Assembly (NCBI GenBank): GCA_025403435.1
Contig: CM046330.1
Span: forward strand, 16,514,239 to 16,578,238
DNA from: Artocarpus heterophyllus
Taxonomy: Eukaryota; Streptophyta; Magnoliopsida; Rosales; Moraceae
DNA: 64,000 nucleotides
Reading direction: 5' to 3'
In this document: positions 11,862-24,100 of the stretch, in pieces
How the letters are laid out: each line of letters starts with the position of its first letter
Position numbering within the stretch: the stretch's first letter is position 1
The notes under the pieces: model-generated
What the model was told of the DNA's origin: nothing
Databases searched by the model: none
Seen by the model: the letters and a program-made list of their open reading frames with translations, nothing else
Position numbers and translations under genes: made by a program

Positions 11862-12660
11862 TCATTGTTTCAAATAAAAGTTCTTACACCCTCGTTGCCC
11901 TCTGTTGATCTGTGATTTGTTTTTATTTGGAAAAAAAAAATTGTTCTGTATTGTTTTCCTCTGTTCAATGACTAGATTTTTTCTTTCGTTCAAGACTTGT
12001 TTTGTGTTCCATCCCTCTGTTGATCTATGCCTTGGTTTTCTTTCCAATAAAGAAAGTTCTGTTATGTATAGAGATATTGATCTGTGCTTTGATTTTCTTT
12101 CGAATAAAGAACCATTTCTGTTATGTATCCCTCTGTTGATCTATGATTTGTTCTTATTTTGAATCAAAACTGTTCCATTTTGTTAGAAAACATTTTTTTT
12201 TGGTTTCGAATAACTGTTAGCTTGTGTTCTATCCCCTCTGTTGATCTGTGCTACGATTTTTTTCTTTCTAATAAAGAAAACTTTTTTTTTTGTTTTGAAT
12301 AAATGTTAGTTTGTGTTCAATCCCTTTGTTGATCTGTGCTGCGATTTTTTTCTTCTGAATAAAGAAAGTTCTGTTATGTATCCCTCTATTGATCTGTGAT
12401 TTTTTTTATTTCGAATAGAAACTGTTCTGTGTTATTTTGCTCTGTTGAAGGACTAGTTTTTTTTTTTTTTTTTCCGAATAACTGTTGATATGTGTTCTAT
12501 CCCTCTGTTGATCTATGCTTCGATTTTTTTTTCTTAGGAATAAAGAAAGCTCTGTTATGTATCCCTCTATTGATCTGTGATTTGTTTGTATTTGGAATAG
12601 AAGCTGTTCATCTTTGTTGTTTTGCTCTGTTGAAGGACTAGATTGTTCCTTTCCAAGAAC
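11862..12660 (+). repeat. Degenerate tandem repeat, TCCCTCTGTTGATCTGTG units
   Basis: The phrase (T)ATCCCTCTGTTGATCTGTG recurs at about 11893, 12010, 12128, 12231, 12318, 12381, 12499 and 12561. It is followed each time by TTGATTTTTTTCTTTCGAATAAAG-like and TTCTGTTATGT words. Spacing varies between roughly 60 and 120 bp, indicating a nested or higher-order unit (two alternating versions). It lies directly after the leader-like segment and would be inside its putative first intron. Confidence 0.7.
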
Positions 12661-13139
12661 TAAATTTCTCCAACTAGCATCCCTTGTAGTTGTTAATCCT
12701 CTTTCCACTGAATCTATGCATATGTTACAACCTATCTTGTGGTGCACTGATGGGGTACCATACCCCATCATCCTTATTATATTTTAGTTCTCTCATTAGC
12801 CCTTTGAATGTTGAGTTACTGAATTTGGCATTCTGCTTTGCATAATGTTCATATGATTGGTTTTCTCATTTGTTTTTCTAATGATCATGTTTGTTTGGAA
12901 GATTGGTGATATCTTGATTGAGATTGGTACAAAAGCAATGACGAGTGTCAAATTTTAGGTTTTTTCATTTATGAGATTAGAGTGTGCTAATATACCCTTG
13001 TTGTCATCTTTGTAACTGTGCCGGTTTTACTAACCTTGGAATGACTCAAGGATTTTCTGCCAGTTATTGTACGTTTTGATCTTATATTTGCTAACAACCT
13101 AAGACATCTAAGCCACCTGTTCCAAAAATAGGACCTCAA
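12661..13139. other. Non-coding spacer
   Basis: Mixed AT-rich sequence with a palindromic GATGGGGTACCATACCCCATC at about 12750-12770. No gene or repeat partner was recognised. Confidence 0.3.
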
Positions 13140-13505
13140 GAATCGTTTAATTAGACACTGTTGTTTGCGCAATTGTATAGAGAGTATTTTGGTATTCTTA
13201 AAACACGGTTCACCATCATCAAACATATGACCAATTATCCATTTGAAAAATAAGCTCAAATAATCATCGCGTGTTGCGTAATTTATAATTTAATTAAAAT
13301 GCACAAACTTAATGACCCTCTATTCACATTGTATGATGTGGATGAGCCAATTGAAGCAATTGAGGGTTAAAGACGAGGAAGATGGCGACATTATAATGAC
13401 GGACAAGAAATAAGATTATTTGGTGCTACTGCTTTTGACAGGCAATATATGTTTGACTTTGGAGACCAATTAACTAATCAAATGTGGGTACATTATTATT
13501 AGTTG
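13140..13505 (+). pseudogene. PIF/Harbinger nuclease C-terminal fossil
   Basis: One plus-strand frame reads YREYFGILKTRFTIIKHM, then PFEK-stop, then AQIIIACCVIYNLIKMHKLN, then LFTLYDVDEPIEAIEG-stop, ending DFGDQLTNQMWVHYY. This matches the last third of plant Harbinger-type nucleases ('ERxFGVLKxRFPIL', 'IVIACCVLHNFI', and a terminal 'R..I...MW..Y'). Two in-frame stops and the absence of the upstream DDE region make it a dead fragment. It lies between the tandem repeat and AT-rich DNA, with no obvious terminal repeats. Confidence 0.6.
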
Positions 13506-14199
13506 AGGATCGACAACGAAGATTCATGTATGTATCAAGACTTATTATTATGATGTCTGATTTGTAATGTACGGTGAAGTAAGGAGAGGTGACTCAATTG
13601 TATTAGTTTCTACTTTATTTACAAGTATTTTACATTTAATTGTAATTATTATTATTTTAAAAATTAAATTACAAAAAAGAGGAAGCTATGAAAATCATTA
13701 AAAATAATTATACTTGTGTTAATAGATCGAACACAGTAATAATAATGGTTTGGTTGAAACAATCACATAGATTAATTTAAATTTTTTAAACAGTCATTTT
13801 CAATAACACATACATCAAGCATATTTTTATTTTTCTCAGATATTCTTAAAACGGATTAAAAAATATCAACTAAATACAATTTCTAGAACAGTCTTAGCAT
13901 ATTTTTTAAAATATTCTTATTTTTAACTTTTTTAAAAAAACTAAAAACAAAATAAAAACACTACTAAATAGGTCTTTAATGTTTTATTTTGTTTTCTAGT
14001 TTTTTATTTAATGTATTAAAAATTATTAACCTACGTCTAGGGTGTTACAGTTGCGAAGGACCATCCTAACAAACACAAAAATGCCTATAAGCTAAAAGTA
14101 GTGTTTAAAAAAAAAAAAAAAACCGCGTCTGAATCCTTCTGATTATTTCCGCTTTATTTCCGTCTTTTAATGGGCTCTGAATCCTTCTGATTTTCTCCC
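13506..14199. other. AT-rich spacer
   Basis: No gene is seen. The segment contains poly-A runs (about 14107-14122) and simple A/T sequence leading into the tandem array. Confidence 0.3.
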
Positions 14200-14812
14200 A
14201 CTTTATTTCGATCTCAATTTTAACAATTATTGTGATTCCGATTGTTAAATTAATTTTGCCAGCATTTATTATTTTGAAGTTCACGATTTTTGACTGTCAA
14301 CCCAAATAATAACCTAAATGATGAATGCAAATTGCAATTGACAATTCAAACTGAAAAACAAAAGAAAGCATATCGTAAAATAAAATCTTCTTCCCCTTAT
14401 GAAAGAAAATCAATTTCAAAATTTTTTGTCCTTCCGATTGCTGAATTTTGTTCCAATTTTGCCAACATTTATTATTTTAAAGTTCACAGATTTTGACTGT
14501 CAACCTTTATAATAGCCTAAATACTGAATAAAAATAGAAATTAACAATTCAAATTGAAAAATAAAAGAGAGTTATATAGAAAAATAAAATCTTCCTCCCC
14601 TTCTAAACGAAAAAAAATTTAACATTTATTGTCATCCTGATTGTTGAGTTTTGTTTCAATTTTGCCAACATTTATTATTTTGAAGTTCGTAGATTTTGAT
14701 TGTCAACCAATATAATAGCTTAAGTAATAAATAAAAACAGAAATTGACAATTCAAATTGAAAAATAAAAGAAAGTTATAGAGTAAAATAAAATCTTCTTC
14801 CCTTCTTAAAAA
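14200..14812. repeat. Three tandem copies of a 203-bp unit
   Basis: The landmark TTGACTGTCAACC occurs at about 14291 and 14494, with its variant TTGATTGTCAACC at about 14697, giving two equal periods of 203 bp. Each unit carries, in order, a 'GCCARCATTTATTATTTTRAAGTTC' block, the landmark, a 'GACAATTCAAAYTGAAAAA' block, and an AAATCTTCYTCCCC block. The units differ by scattered substitutions, so the array is old. Nothing in it codes for protein. Confidence 0.85.
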
Positions 14813-15047
14813 ACATAGCAACACTCTTCCCATAAAGAAAAATAATGATATTTTCCGAATGAGGGAAAAGAAATGCAAGAGTAAGCGATACTTTAGTCAA
14901 GTTCTAGAAGAAAACTAATTGTCAACTATTTAATTTGCGCACCAAAAATTGGCAGATGAAACTATTTTTGCAAGAGCCATTAATCGACCAAATGATTTTT
15001 AGTCCTGTATCCATCACATGATTTTTATTTACCTTGAAAAGACTAAT
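14813..15047. other. Spacer
   Basis: Short AT-rich spacer between the tandem array and the MITE. No feature recognised. Confidence 0.3.
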
Positions 15048-15214
15048 GGCCTGTTTGAAAAATGGGTTTAACCCTTGTTTGAACCAGAATTTAAATTTTT
15101 TGTGAAAAAATATTATAACAAAACTTTTTAAATTTAAATTTTTTGTAAAAAAAAATTCTGTTAGAACCAAAATCAGGTGGGTTTACTTTAAACCCATCCT
15201 CCATGACAGGCCCT
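15048..15214. mobile_element. Small MITE with GGCCTGTTTG / CAGGCCC ends
   Basis: The left end reads GGCCTGTTTGAAAAATGGG TTTAA and the right end, reverse complemented, GGGCCTGTCATGGAGGATGGG TTTAAA, so the ends are imperfect inverted repeats. Internally AAATTTAAATTTTTTGT recurs. The 165-bp size and lack of coding fit a MITE. A clear target duplication was not found, so the superfamily is left open. Confidence 0.5.
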
Positions 15215-15286
15215 TAAGCTACCTTCTCTACACGACCCTACCGATTGATATAGGTCAATGATCGACAGCCTGGTCAAATTGAGAAA

Positions 15287-15292
15287 TTTATT
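15287..15292 (-). terminator. Candidate poly(A) signal of the SCI1-like gene
   Basis: TTTATT on the plus strand is AATAAA on the gene strand, about 335 bases past the stop codon at 15628. It is the nearest exact AATAAA I noticed. The true cleavage site cannot be fixed from sequence alone. Confidence 0.35.
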
Positions 15293-15627
15293 AAAACTAC
15301 AATTTAAAGAGACCATTCTCTCACATAACGACATCATCCTCCAAAAACACGGCTGAAATGACAGAAGCCTTTACGCTATCAAGTTTCAAAACTTGTATTT
15401 TAGAAGTTAACCCAGAAAATGTGCATAAAAGAGCCGTCACATCATGCGTTAGTGAAGCTCAAACATTGAGGCGATCCTAATATACCTACAAAAATGATTT
15501 GAGAAGAAAATACAGCCAAAACGCATTCTAGAAGTTTTGCATCAGTAGGAGTTCCATAGGCACCACAAACAACCTAAATAATATGACGCGATTAAACTCA
15601 ACTCATGAGTTACACAGCTAAGCATCT

Positions 15628-17585
15628 TCACATGGCAACATCGGGATCTAGTCTTCTCTGAATCGCAGCTGCGGCCTACAGCAAGCAATGAAGAGATAAT
15701 GCATAAATTCAAAAGCAAGGAAAAGAAACAGGAAGACAACTCAGAGTCTGTCAACATTACCTCGAAATTTCCAACCTTGTACTGATAAGCCATCTCCTCC
15801 CGAAGTTGAGCTTGCTCCTTCATTGCTTGTGCCTGGTAATCAAACAGATTTGGTGAGTATGAAACCATAGAAATTATGAATTAGTGGATCAGAAACGCAA
15901 CATCAAAGGTAGAATTAAAGAAATGCAGTGGAAAACCAACCATTCCACTCTGCATTGAGCGCTTCAACGCTTCGACCTCCGCTTCCTTCTGCTTTTCGCG
16001 CTCTCTCAGTAGTTCTTGACTGGGAAAAAAAAAAGTTACCATTGCTTAAATGTCAAGCTGAATCCTTTTGAACATCAATGACAATTTAAAAGTAAACACT
16101 TCTAGAACTTTATGGTCCAGTAGGTTCATAGGTTAGAACAGAAAGTTTAAACAAAAATTCAAATTTTTGTGGGAAAAAGCAATATAGCCAAAAGGTTTAA
16201 ATTGTGGGTTGAAACCTGCGGTACAGACAGGTGCTAGCTAGGCGTAGCAGAGTAAAGATTAACTTTGATTTGTATAAACGAGGAGAACAACAAAAGCTAC
16301 GAGTATTAGGAGTAAGACTATTAAAATATGTATCACACCAAAATATCATATGGGCTAGGAAAGAGACCCTTTTGCATACAATTTAAAAAAAAAAAAAGAA
16401 AAGAAAGTGATAGCGCCTCATGTGGCCAGTTGGTTGGTTAGCCATCACAAGGCTAAAGGAGTATATAGACCAGAAAACAAGGAGTATGGAAATTTGGTTG
16501 ATTGGGGCTTCACAAAGCTGAGAAATTGGGAGATGGGCAGAGCTCTCGAATTCTCTATCTTTTTTTTTTTTTTCCCTTTTTGGTGTTTTGATTTTCTTGG
16601 TTTGATTATTTTAGATTTTATCTGATCTTTCTCTTTTTGTTGTTTTAGAATTCTACTTTTTTTTTCCTCTTTACATGTTTTTAGGCTTAAAGGATGGAAG
16701 GCACATTTCACATCCCAGAAAACAGATTCACGGTAATCAAAAAGAATGTAATTAGGGTAGCAAGCACTAAAGCAAAAACAAAAAAAAAACTACCGGCACC
16801 GGGATAATAATTTTCTTAACACGTATTTTAACCTAGGAAACACACCGCAAAAGTTCAATCTCTTCATTTGAAATGCTTAGAAACAACTTTCTCGTGTATT
16901 GGCTATGGAAATCAAGTATTGGAGCAAGAGAATGGCTGAATGTCCCTCCCCTGAAGTATACGCTTTCAAAAGCTGTCAACTTTTTTACGCCCACATGACT
17001 TCCCAACCCCACCTATGTTGGCGGCAGGTACTCCCACAGTTGTACTTAGAGAACTAGTTGACGCTTTCTGTTGCTCCGTTTGTTTTTTTTTTTTTGGGGG
17101 GGGTGGCCAGCAGTGTTCGGTTTCTGTCAACAAGTTAACAAGGGCCTGACCACACTCACCTTAAAAACTCATGGTAACCTTGTGTTTCACTCTCCCTATG
17201 TTTTCTGCTCATCCAGAAAGAGTGCCCTCTACCAAAAGCAGTCGAACTCGGGAGACGAGAACCACCAAAAACTACTCATTTAAGGAATTCAGTAACCAAA
17301 GAAAAGCAGTAGATTCATTTTAGAGAAATAGGATAAAAATCTTGTTCTAATATAGCAATTAAACATAGCAATATACCTAACATAATAAAACAAACCAGAA
17401 AACCTAACATGCCTGATCACGTTGTGAATTAGAAACAAACTAAAATAGTATAACTACGTACTATAACATACCGACGTTGTTCTTCATCATTGAACACAGT
17501 GCGTTCTGATTCTTGGACCTTCTTATAACCTCTTTGCATTTCTTTTTTCATTTTGCGAGTGAAATAAGCATCAAGATTGTAATAC
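15628..17585 (-). CDS. SCI1-like gene, exons 5-8
   Basis: Exon 5 (17585-17472) encodes [20 protein letters not shown] and the [15 protein letters not shown] helix; exon 6 (16019-15941) [19 protein letters not shown]; exon 7 (15832-15761) [19 protein letters not shown]; exon 8 (15675-15628) [15 protein letters not shown] and TGA. Intron 5 is 1,452 bp, AT-rich, with homopolymer runs near 16390, 16560 and 17083 but no recognised insertion. These exons are separated from exons 1-4 by the copia-bearing intron. Confidence 0.85.
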
Positions 17586-20500
17586 CTGTAACCAAAAAAA
17601 TTGAAGTACATACTTGTCAATCCACATAAAGGTAAATACAAGGAAAGAAACAATGAAAACACTGCTGGGCTCAATATTTTCCCTTCTCATTCGGTAAAAA
17701 CCGTGTACATATGATACAGATTTTATAGACTCTCTCTCCTCTAACTTAGGAACAAATCCCCCCCTAATTTAGGAACTGAAACTAACTATTTAAAAGTTAG
17801 GAAACAAACAAACTAACAGATACATGCATATCTTAACTACCAATAATTACAACAAGGATACCTCAGCCCCGATTTTTCTACACTACCCCTCAAGCTGGGT
17901 TGTACAAATTGAACATTCCCAACTTGCACACTAACTTCTCAAACACAGGTCTGACAAGCCCTTACTAAGAATGTTTATAGTTTGTTCTGTAGTTGGAACA
18001 TAAGTAACGCAAAGTACTCCCTTGATCCTCTTTAATGAAATGTCTATCCACGTCAACATGTTTTGTCCTGTCATGATGAACTAAGTTGTAAGACATACTA
18101 ATAGCAGCTTTACTGTCACTATAAACTTTTAAAGGAAGTTCTACAGTGACTTTTCATTCTGCCATTGGTAACTTTAACCAGAGGACCTCACATACACCAT
18201 AAGCAATCGATCTTAGCTCAGCCTTAGCACTACTCCTCGACACTACCGGTTGGTTTTTGCTCTTCCAAGTTACCAAATTTCCCCAAACAAATGTACAATA
18301 ACATGAGATAGAACTCCTGTCATCAATTGACCCAGCCTAGTCTGCATCCGTGAATAGTTCAACTTTTCTTTCATTAGATTTTCTGAAAAACAGACCCCGA
18401 CCAGGATTGCCCTTTAGATATCTCAAGATCCTATATACAACCTCCATATGTTCCCTTGTCAATGAATGCATATATTCGCCTACAAGGCTTACTGCAAAGG
18501 CTATATCTGTCCTAGTTTAAGACAAGTAAATAAGTCGTCCAACAAGCCATCAGTATCTCGCCTTGTCCACGGGTTCACCATTCAAATTCTCTCCTAGTTT
18601 TAGGTTTGAATCCAATGTTGTATCTGCCATTTTGCATCCTAGCATTCCAGTTTCTTGAAGTGGGTCCAACACATTTTCTTTGTGAAACAAATATCCCTTG
18701 TTTGCTCCTTGCAATCTCTATTCCTAAGAAATATCTTAAGTTTCCCAAGTCCTTCAGTTCAAACTCCATTGCCAACCTTTGTTTCAACTGCTTCATCTCA
18801 TCTTCATCATCACCTGTCAAGATTATATCGTCCACATAAACAATAAGAATTGTGATCTTACCATTCCTATGTCGAAAAAACATGGTGTGATCTGAGTGAG
18901 CCTGCTTATAGTTCTGTTGTTTAAGAGCCCTCACGGACCTGCCAAACCAAGCTCAAGGAGATTGCTTCAACCCATATAGGGATTTTGGCAACCTGCATAC
19001 CTTACCATTTTCTTTAGCACTATTGAAGCCTGGTGGTAATTCCATATACACTACCTCTTCTAAATCGCTGTTCAAAAACGCATTCTTGATGTCTTATTGT
19101 TGTAATGGCCAATCCAAATTGGCTGCTAATGATAAAAAGACTCGAACTAAGTTGATTTTGGCAACAGGGGTAAAGGTCTCCTGGTAATTAATTCCATATA
19201 TTTGCATACATCCCTTAGCAACCAACCTTGCTTTGTATTGCTCAATCGAACCATCTGCCTTATATTTTATCGTAAATACCCATTTACAGCCTACTGGTTT
19301 CTTATCTTTGGGTCGCTGCACAACTTCCCAAGTTTTATTTTTTATAAGAGCTTTCATCTCCTCCACGATAGCCTCTTTCCACTTCAAACATCTCAAGGCT
19401 TCTTCAACGGTTTTAGGGGCTTCTTCCTCTGCAAGATTTGCTACCAATGCTTGAACAAACTGAGATAAGTGTCCATAACTCACATATTTGTGATATAGGG
19501 TTTTGAGTACATGACCTAACCCTTTTTCTCACAGCAATAAGAACATATAAAAGATCACTATCTTCTGTGATTGAACCTAACTTTGGATCGGGCTGATGGC
19601 AGGAAGGGTCCTCTAGAATATTTTCCTTTTTTGAATTTTTCCTCCGAGAACAAGTCAGCAATTTTGGCTGCATATGCAATACTCCCCCTGACTTGGATAC
19701 ATTTAAGGGCTTTGGACACACATCCAATTTTGGTGGCTCTCCTAACTCTACCTTTGAATAAAGCAGGGACTTCGAAGTTTTAGGACCAACAGATTTTATA
19801 TTTTGAGAATTAAAAAATGGTTGAGTGGGATTCGGATTTTCACTAGATTGTGAATCTTCCTGATTTAAATTTTGAAATTTATTAGATTGTAGATTTTCTA
19901 GAGCTCCTGGAATGGGGTTCAAATTTTCTTGAGAATCCAAACAAGGATTTGATTTTTCGAATAGATTTTCTTGAAATCCTAGAGTGGAACTCGGATTTTC
20001 CTAAATATCTAAACAGGGATTTGATTTTTCAAATGTAAAATCAAAAGAAGCATCATCCTTAGACTTCGAAAATATAGGAGAAGAATCCCAAAAATACTCC
20101 CACAGATCTGCCCTATTTTTAACTGAATTTGAGTCTCCATTTTCAGCGAAATTTGGTTCCAAAAAATGCCCTTCACTTACACTCTCCCCTGAAGTGAATT
20201 TTTTGAGAAATAGGCTGATTTTCAAAAAAAGTAACATCCATTGATGTGAAAAACTTCCTCTTTTCTGGAGAATAGCAGCAAAATCCTTTTTGAGTTGTGG
20301 AATAACCTACAAACACACACTTAAGGGATCTACAGTCTAACTTGCTTTGCTTTTGTTCATGATTATGAACAAATGCTATACACCCAGACTTTAAACTCCA
20401 AGGAAGAAAAAAGACGAGGCTTAGGATATGACTCAAGAAGTTTTTTAATTGGTGTTTGAAAATTTAGAACCCTAGTTGGTAAACGATTTATCAAATAGCA

Positions 20501-23500
20501 AGCAATAAGAATAGCATCCCCCAAAAATTTTTGGGGACATTTGACGTAAACAATAGAGCCCATGCCACTTCTAAAAGACGATTTTTTCTTTCTGAAGTTC
20601 CATTTTGTTGTGGTATATTAACACAAGAACTCTGGTGAATCATTCCATTTTGTTTTGTAAAGTTTGACAGATAAGAGTTAAGATATTCAGTACCAATATC
20701 AGTACAGAATATTTGTATACACTTATTGTATTGATTTTTAATTATGGAATGAAAGTTTTGAAAACTTTGTGGAGTTTCAGATATGTACTTTAAGAGATAC
20801 ACCTAACAAACCCTCATATGATCATCGATAAATGTTATAAACCATCCTTTATCAATAAAGCTATGGATTCTAGAAGGACCCTAGATGTCACTATGAATCA
20901 ACATAAAAGGAAAAGATGAAAGATATAACAAAGAAGGATAAAGAACACATTTATGCTTTGCTAATTGACAAATCTCACATTGAAATGAATCCTGAGTACA
21001 AAACAAAGATGGAAAGAAATACTTTAAATATGCAAAGGTTAGATGACCTAGCCTATGGTGTAACATCATTATTTGTTCTATTCTAGAAGTGGTTGTATTG
21101 CCTACTGCAGTGTGAGCCCAATTATCCTCATTGAAATCATTCTCAAAGTAGTATAATCCTTCAAACTCTCTGGCACTGCCAATCGTCTTCCCGAAGTTCG
21201 GTCCTAAAAAACACAAACTGATTGTGAGAATTTTACCACACAATCTAAATCTTTAGTAACTTTACTAACAGATAATAAATTGCATGATAACTTTTGAACA
21301 TGGAGGACAGATTTTAGAGATTTGTGGACTCAATTTAATGGTCCCAATTCCTGCCACTATTGTAAACGAATTGTCTGCTATCTTCACTTTGTGAGTTCCA
21401 GGATTAGGAGTGTAGGATGTGAAAGAACCTCCACATCCTATCATGTGATCCTTGGCACCAGAGTCCACTATCCACAATTCACTTTTGACCGTTATTCCAC
21501 CAAAAACTGTAAAATTCATTCCTTTTTGCACCAGAAAGCATGTACCCGAAGACTGTAATCCTACAGTCTGAGTGGCGGTTAGGAGCTTGCGCAACTATTC
21601 CATCCGCTACTTTGTGAACACCATGCCTGAGTTACTGTCAGCTTTCTTTTCTGCCTCCGAACTTTGAGCCGCTTAGAGTCCTTTAGCCTCTTGGTTCCGT
21701 TGTTTGTTTGGAACTCAATTCTTAGGTTTTCCATTCAGTTTCCAATAGTTCTTCCTAGTGTGATGTGGTCGCTGGCAGTGGTCACACCACAATTGGGCCT
21801 TCTTGTTCCCTCAGCCCTGTGATCCTCGAGCTACCATCGCTGAGTTCTCACTTTCCGAGCTTGTGGTTTCACTGAGCATCACCCTTTTGTGCCATTCCTC
21901 CCCACGGACTTCAGCAAAAATTTCTTCAATTGAAGGCAGCGGCCTCAACCCAAGTAACCGTCCTCTGACCTCGTCCAATTCCTTGTTGAGTCTAGCCAGG
22001 AAGTCATAAATGCTGTCATTGTCAATTGTTTGCTGATGAAGTACCGCATCTTCAAGATTTCTCCAATTGCAACTCTTGAACAAGTCCAGTTCCTACAACA
22101 GTTTTGTGAGATTATTGAAATACTGGGTCACATCATTTTCCCTTGTTCTAAGCTCCGAGGCCTGTTTCTTAACTCGAACATCTGAGATGAGTTTTCGAGG
22201 TATGAGTAGAGAAGGGTTACAGCATCCCAAATCTTCTTTGCTATACAGAAAAATAGATAGGTTTCTCCTATCTTTTCCTCCATTGTAATGAATGGATTAG
22301 CCATGCCATTACCATGGAATTCTGGGCATCCCAAGTTGGGAATGATGGATCATCACAACTTGACATGGCGATAGTGCCATCCAAATATCCTATCTTCCCT
22401 TTACCTCTAATAACATTTGAATGGATCGAGACCACTGAAGGAAATTTTTTCCATTCAATCAATGTGTTGTAATCTGAAGAGACGAGTTTCCAAAAACCGC
22501 AGTGGGAGCAATTTTAGGAGTTGGCTAATTGTTAACCGACGTTGCCTCAGAGCCATCATTCCTGCTTGCCTCAGCCATCGTTTCTCTCAACTCAATATTT
22601 CCTTTAATAGCTATGATACCATAAAGGTAAATACAAAGAAAGAAACAATGAAAACACTGCTGGGCTGAATATTTTCCCTTCTCATTTGGTAAAAACCGTA
22701 TACATATGATACAAATTTTATAGACTAACTCTCCTCTAACTTAGGAACTAATTCTCCTCTAATTTAGGAACTGATACTAAAATATCTAAAAGTTAGGAAA
22801 CTAACTAACTAACAGATACACGCACATCTTAACTACCAGTAATTACAACAAGGACACCTCAGCCCTAATTTTTTTACACAATATTACATCATTTCAATCC
22901 ATCTGACATTTTTTGTGCATTGTCTAAATTATGTGGTCCAAAACATGTGCAATAAAAACGAGAAGGTAACCTCGAACAAATTAGAATACATACAGGGAAC
23001 TTTATGTGTAAACTTAAAACCTGTTACCCGGCCTTCATTTCAATTGTAAGCACACAGATATTGGTGGGTACATCCCTTCAACAAGTTATAAGACAAATTG
23101 AAATTTTCCTAAAGCAAATTCACTGTGTCCATAAGAATCCTTTAGAGAAATTAGAAACTTTTTTTTTCCCCACTGTGTTAACAATAAAACAAAGATGGTG
23201 GAGAGAGACATTCTGGGTAAAGGGGCTTGATATCATATGATAAGCAACTAAACGAAACACATGCCAACGTCTACCCTCTGAAGCACAAATTAACTAACCA
23301 AAAATGGCCTTTTATTTATAAGGATAAGGAAAAATACTAATCAATTACACTAAAACTGATGTCAAACATTCATAAGCTTTCGCACACCCTCTTAAAGAAG
23401 AAAAGAGAAGAGTCTAAATGTTATAACTTTAGTTTAATATGTAAGAAAAGTAACAAAACCTACTTTTTGGACGGAAAGGTTGCTGTGTTGTGGTCCTCCA

Positions 23501-24069
23501 TGAATCTGTGCAACATAATGCAAAAGAAATTTAGAAAAAATATTTAACGTATTTCAATGATTTACTGGGAAAAAAAATTTTGCAACCAAAAAGGAAAAAA
23601 CATATACACTTACTCTTTAAACATCTGTTTCTCTTCCCAGTTAGGCAGACTTTCAAGGTTAACCTACAAAGAGAGATTCAAACAAATATAGTTGAGAGTA
23701 AATTTCTTAATAATGCAGTTAAGGTTTCACAAGGCATTGAACAAAGCGAAACAAGTTACCTGTTTCACCTCAGCCAACCATGCCGTGAACTCCGGTCGTT
23801 TATTCCTACAAAAGACAGGTGATCACTATCAGAAGACATATGAAAAAGAAGGGTAGTCATTTTCTCGATTACATTAAAAAAAATTAAAATTGAGCAAATA
23901 GCTGTTTAAGTTAGTAAAACCAAGATAGTCCTATCCAGGGTAGTCATTTTCCCGATTAAATTAAAAAAAATTAAAATTGAGCAAATGGCTATTTAAGTTA
24001 GTAAAACCAAAATAGTCCTATCCTTCAGAAGAAATTAGGGTCTTATAAATATAAATATATATATATACG

Positions 24070-24100
<31 letters not shown>

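Larger units (their letters stand above)
17627..22878 (-). mobile_element. Full-length Ty1/copia element inside SCI1-like intron 4
   Basis: Two direct LTRs (17627-17882 and 22622-22878) flank gag-pol in the minus orientation. The primer site TGGTATCATAGC (22621-22610) adjoins the 5' LTR and matches the 3' end of initiator tRNA-Met at 11 of 12 positions. The polypurine tract TTGAGGGGTAG precedes the 3' LTR start TGTAGA. By eye the LTRs differ at about 24 of 257 sites (near 91% identity), so the insertion is moderately old. Frameshifts and stops show it is no longer autonomous. I could not identify a matching 5-bp target duplication. Confidence 0.92.

Noticed and set aside
11862..12660. CRISPR-like regularly spaced repeat
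   Set aside because: The spacing is irregular, the 'spacers' are themselves repeats, and the DNA is plant nuclear. It is a degenerate tandem repeat.
17610..22890. Target site duplication for the intronic copia element
   Set aside because: Flanks CCACA and CAATA do not match; CAAT-containing words near both ends are too weak to count.
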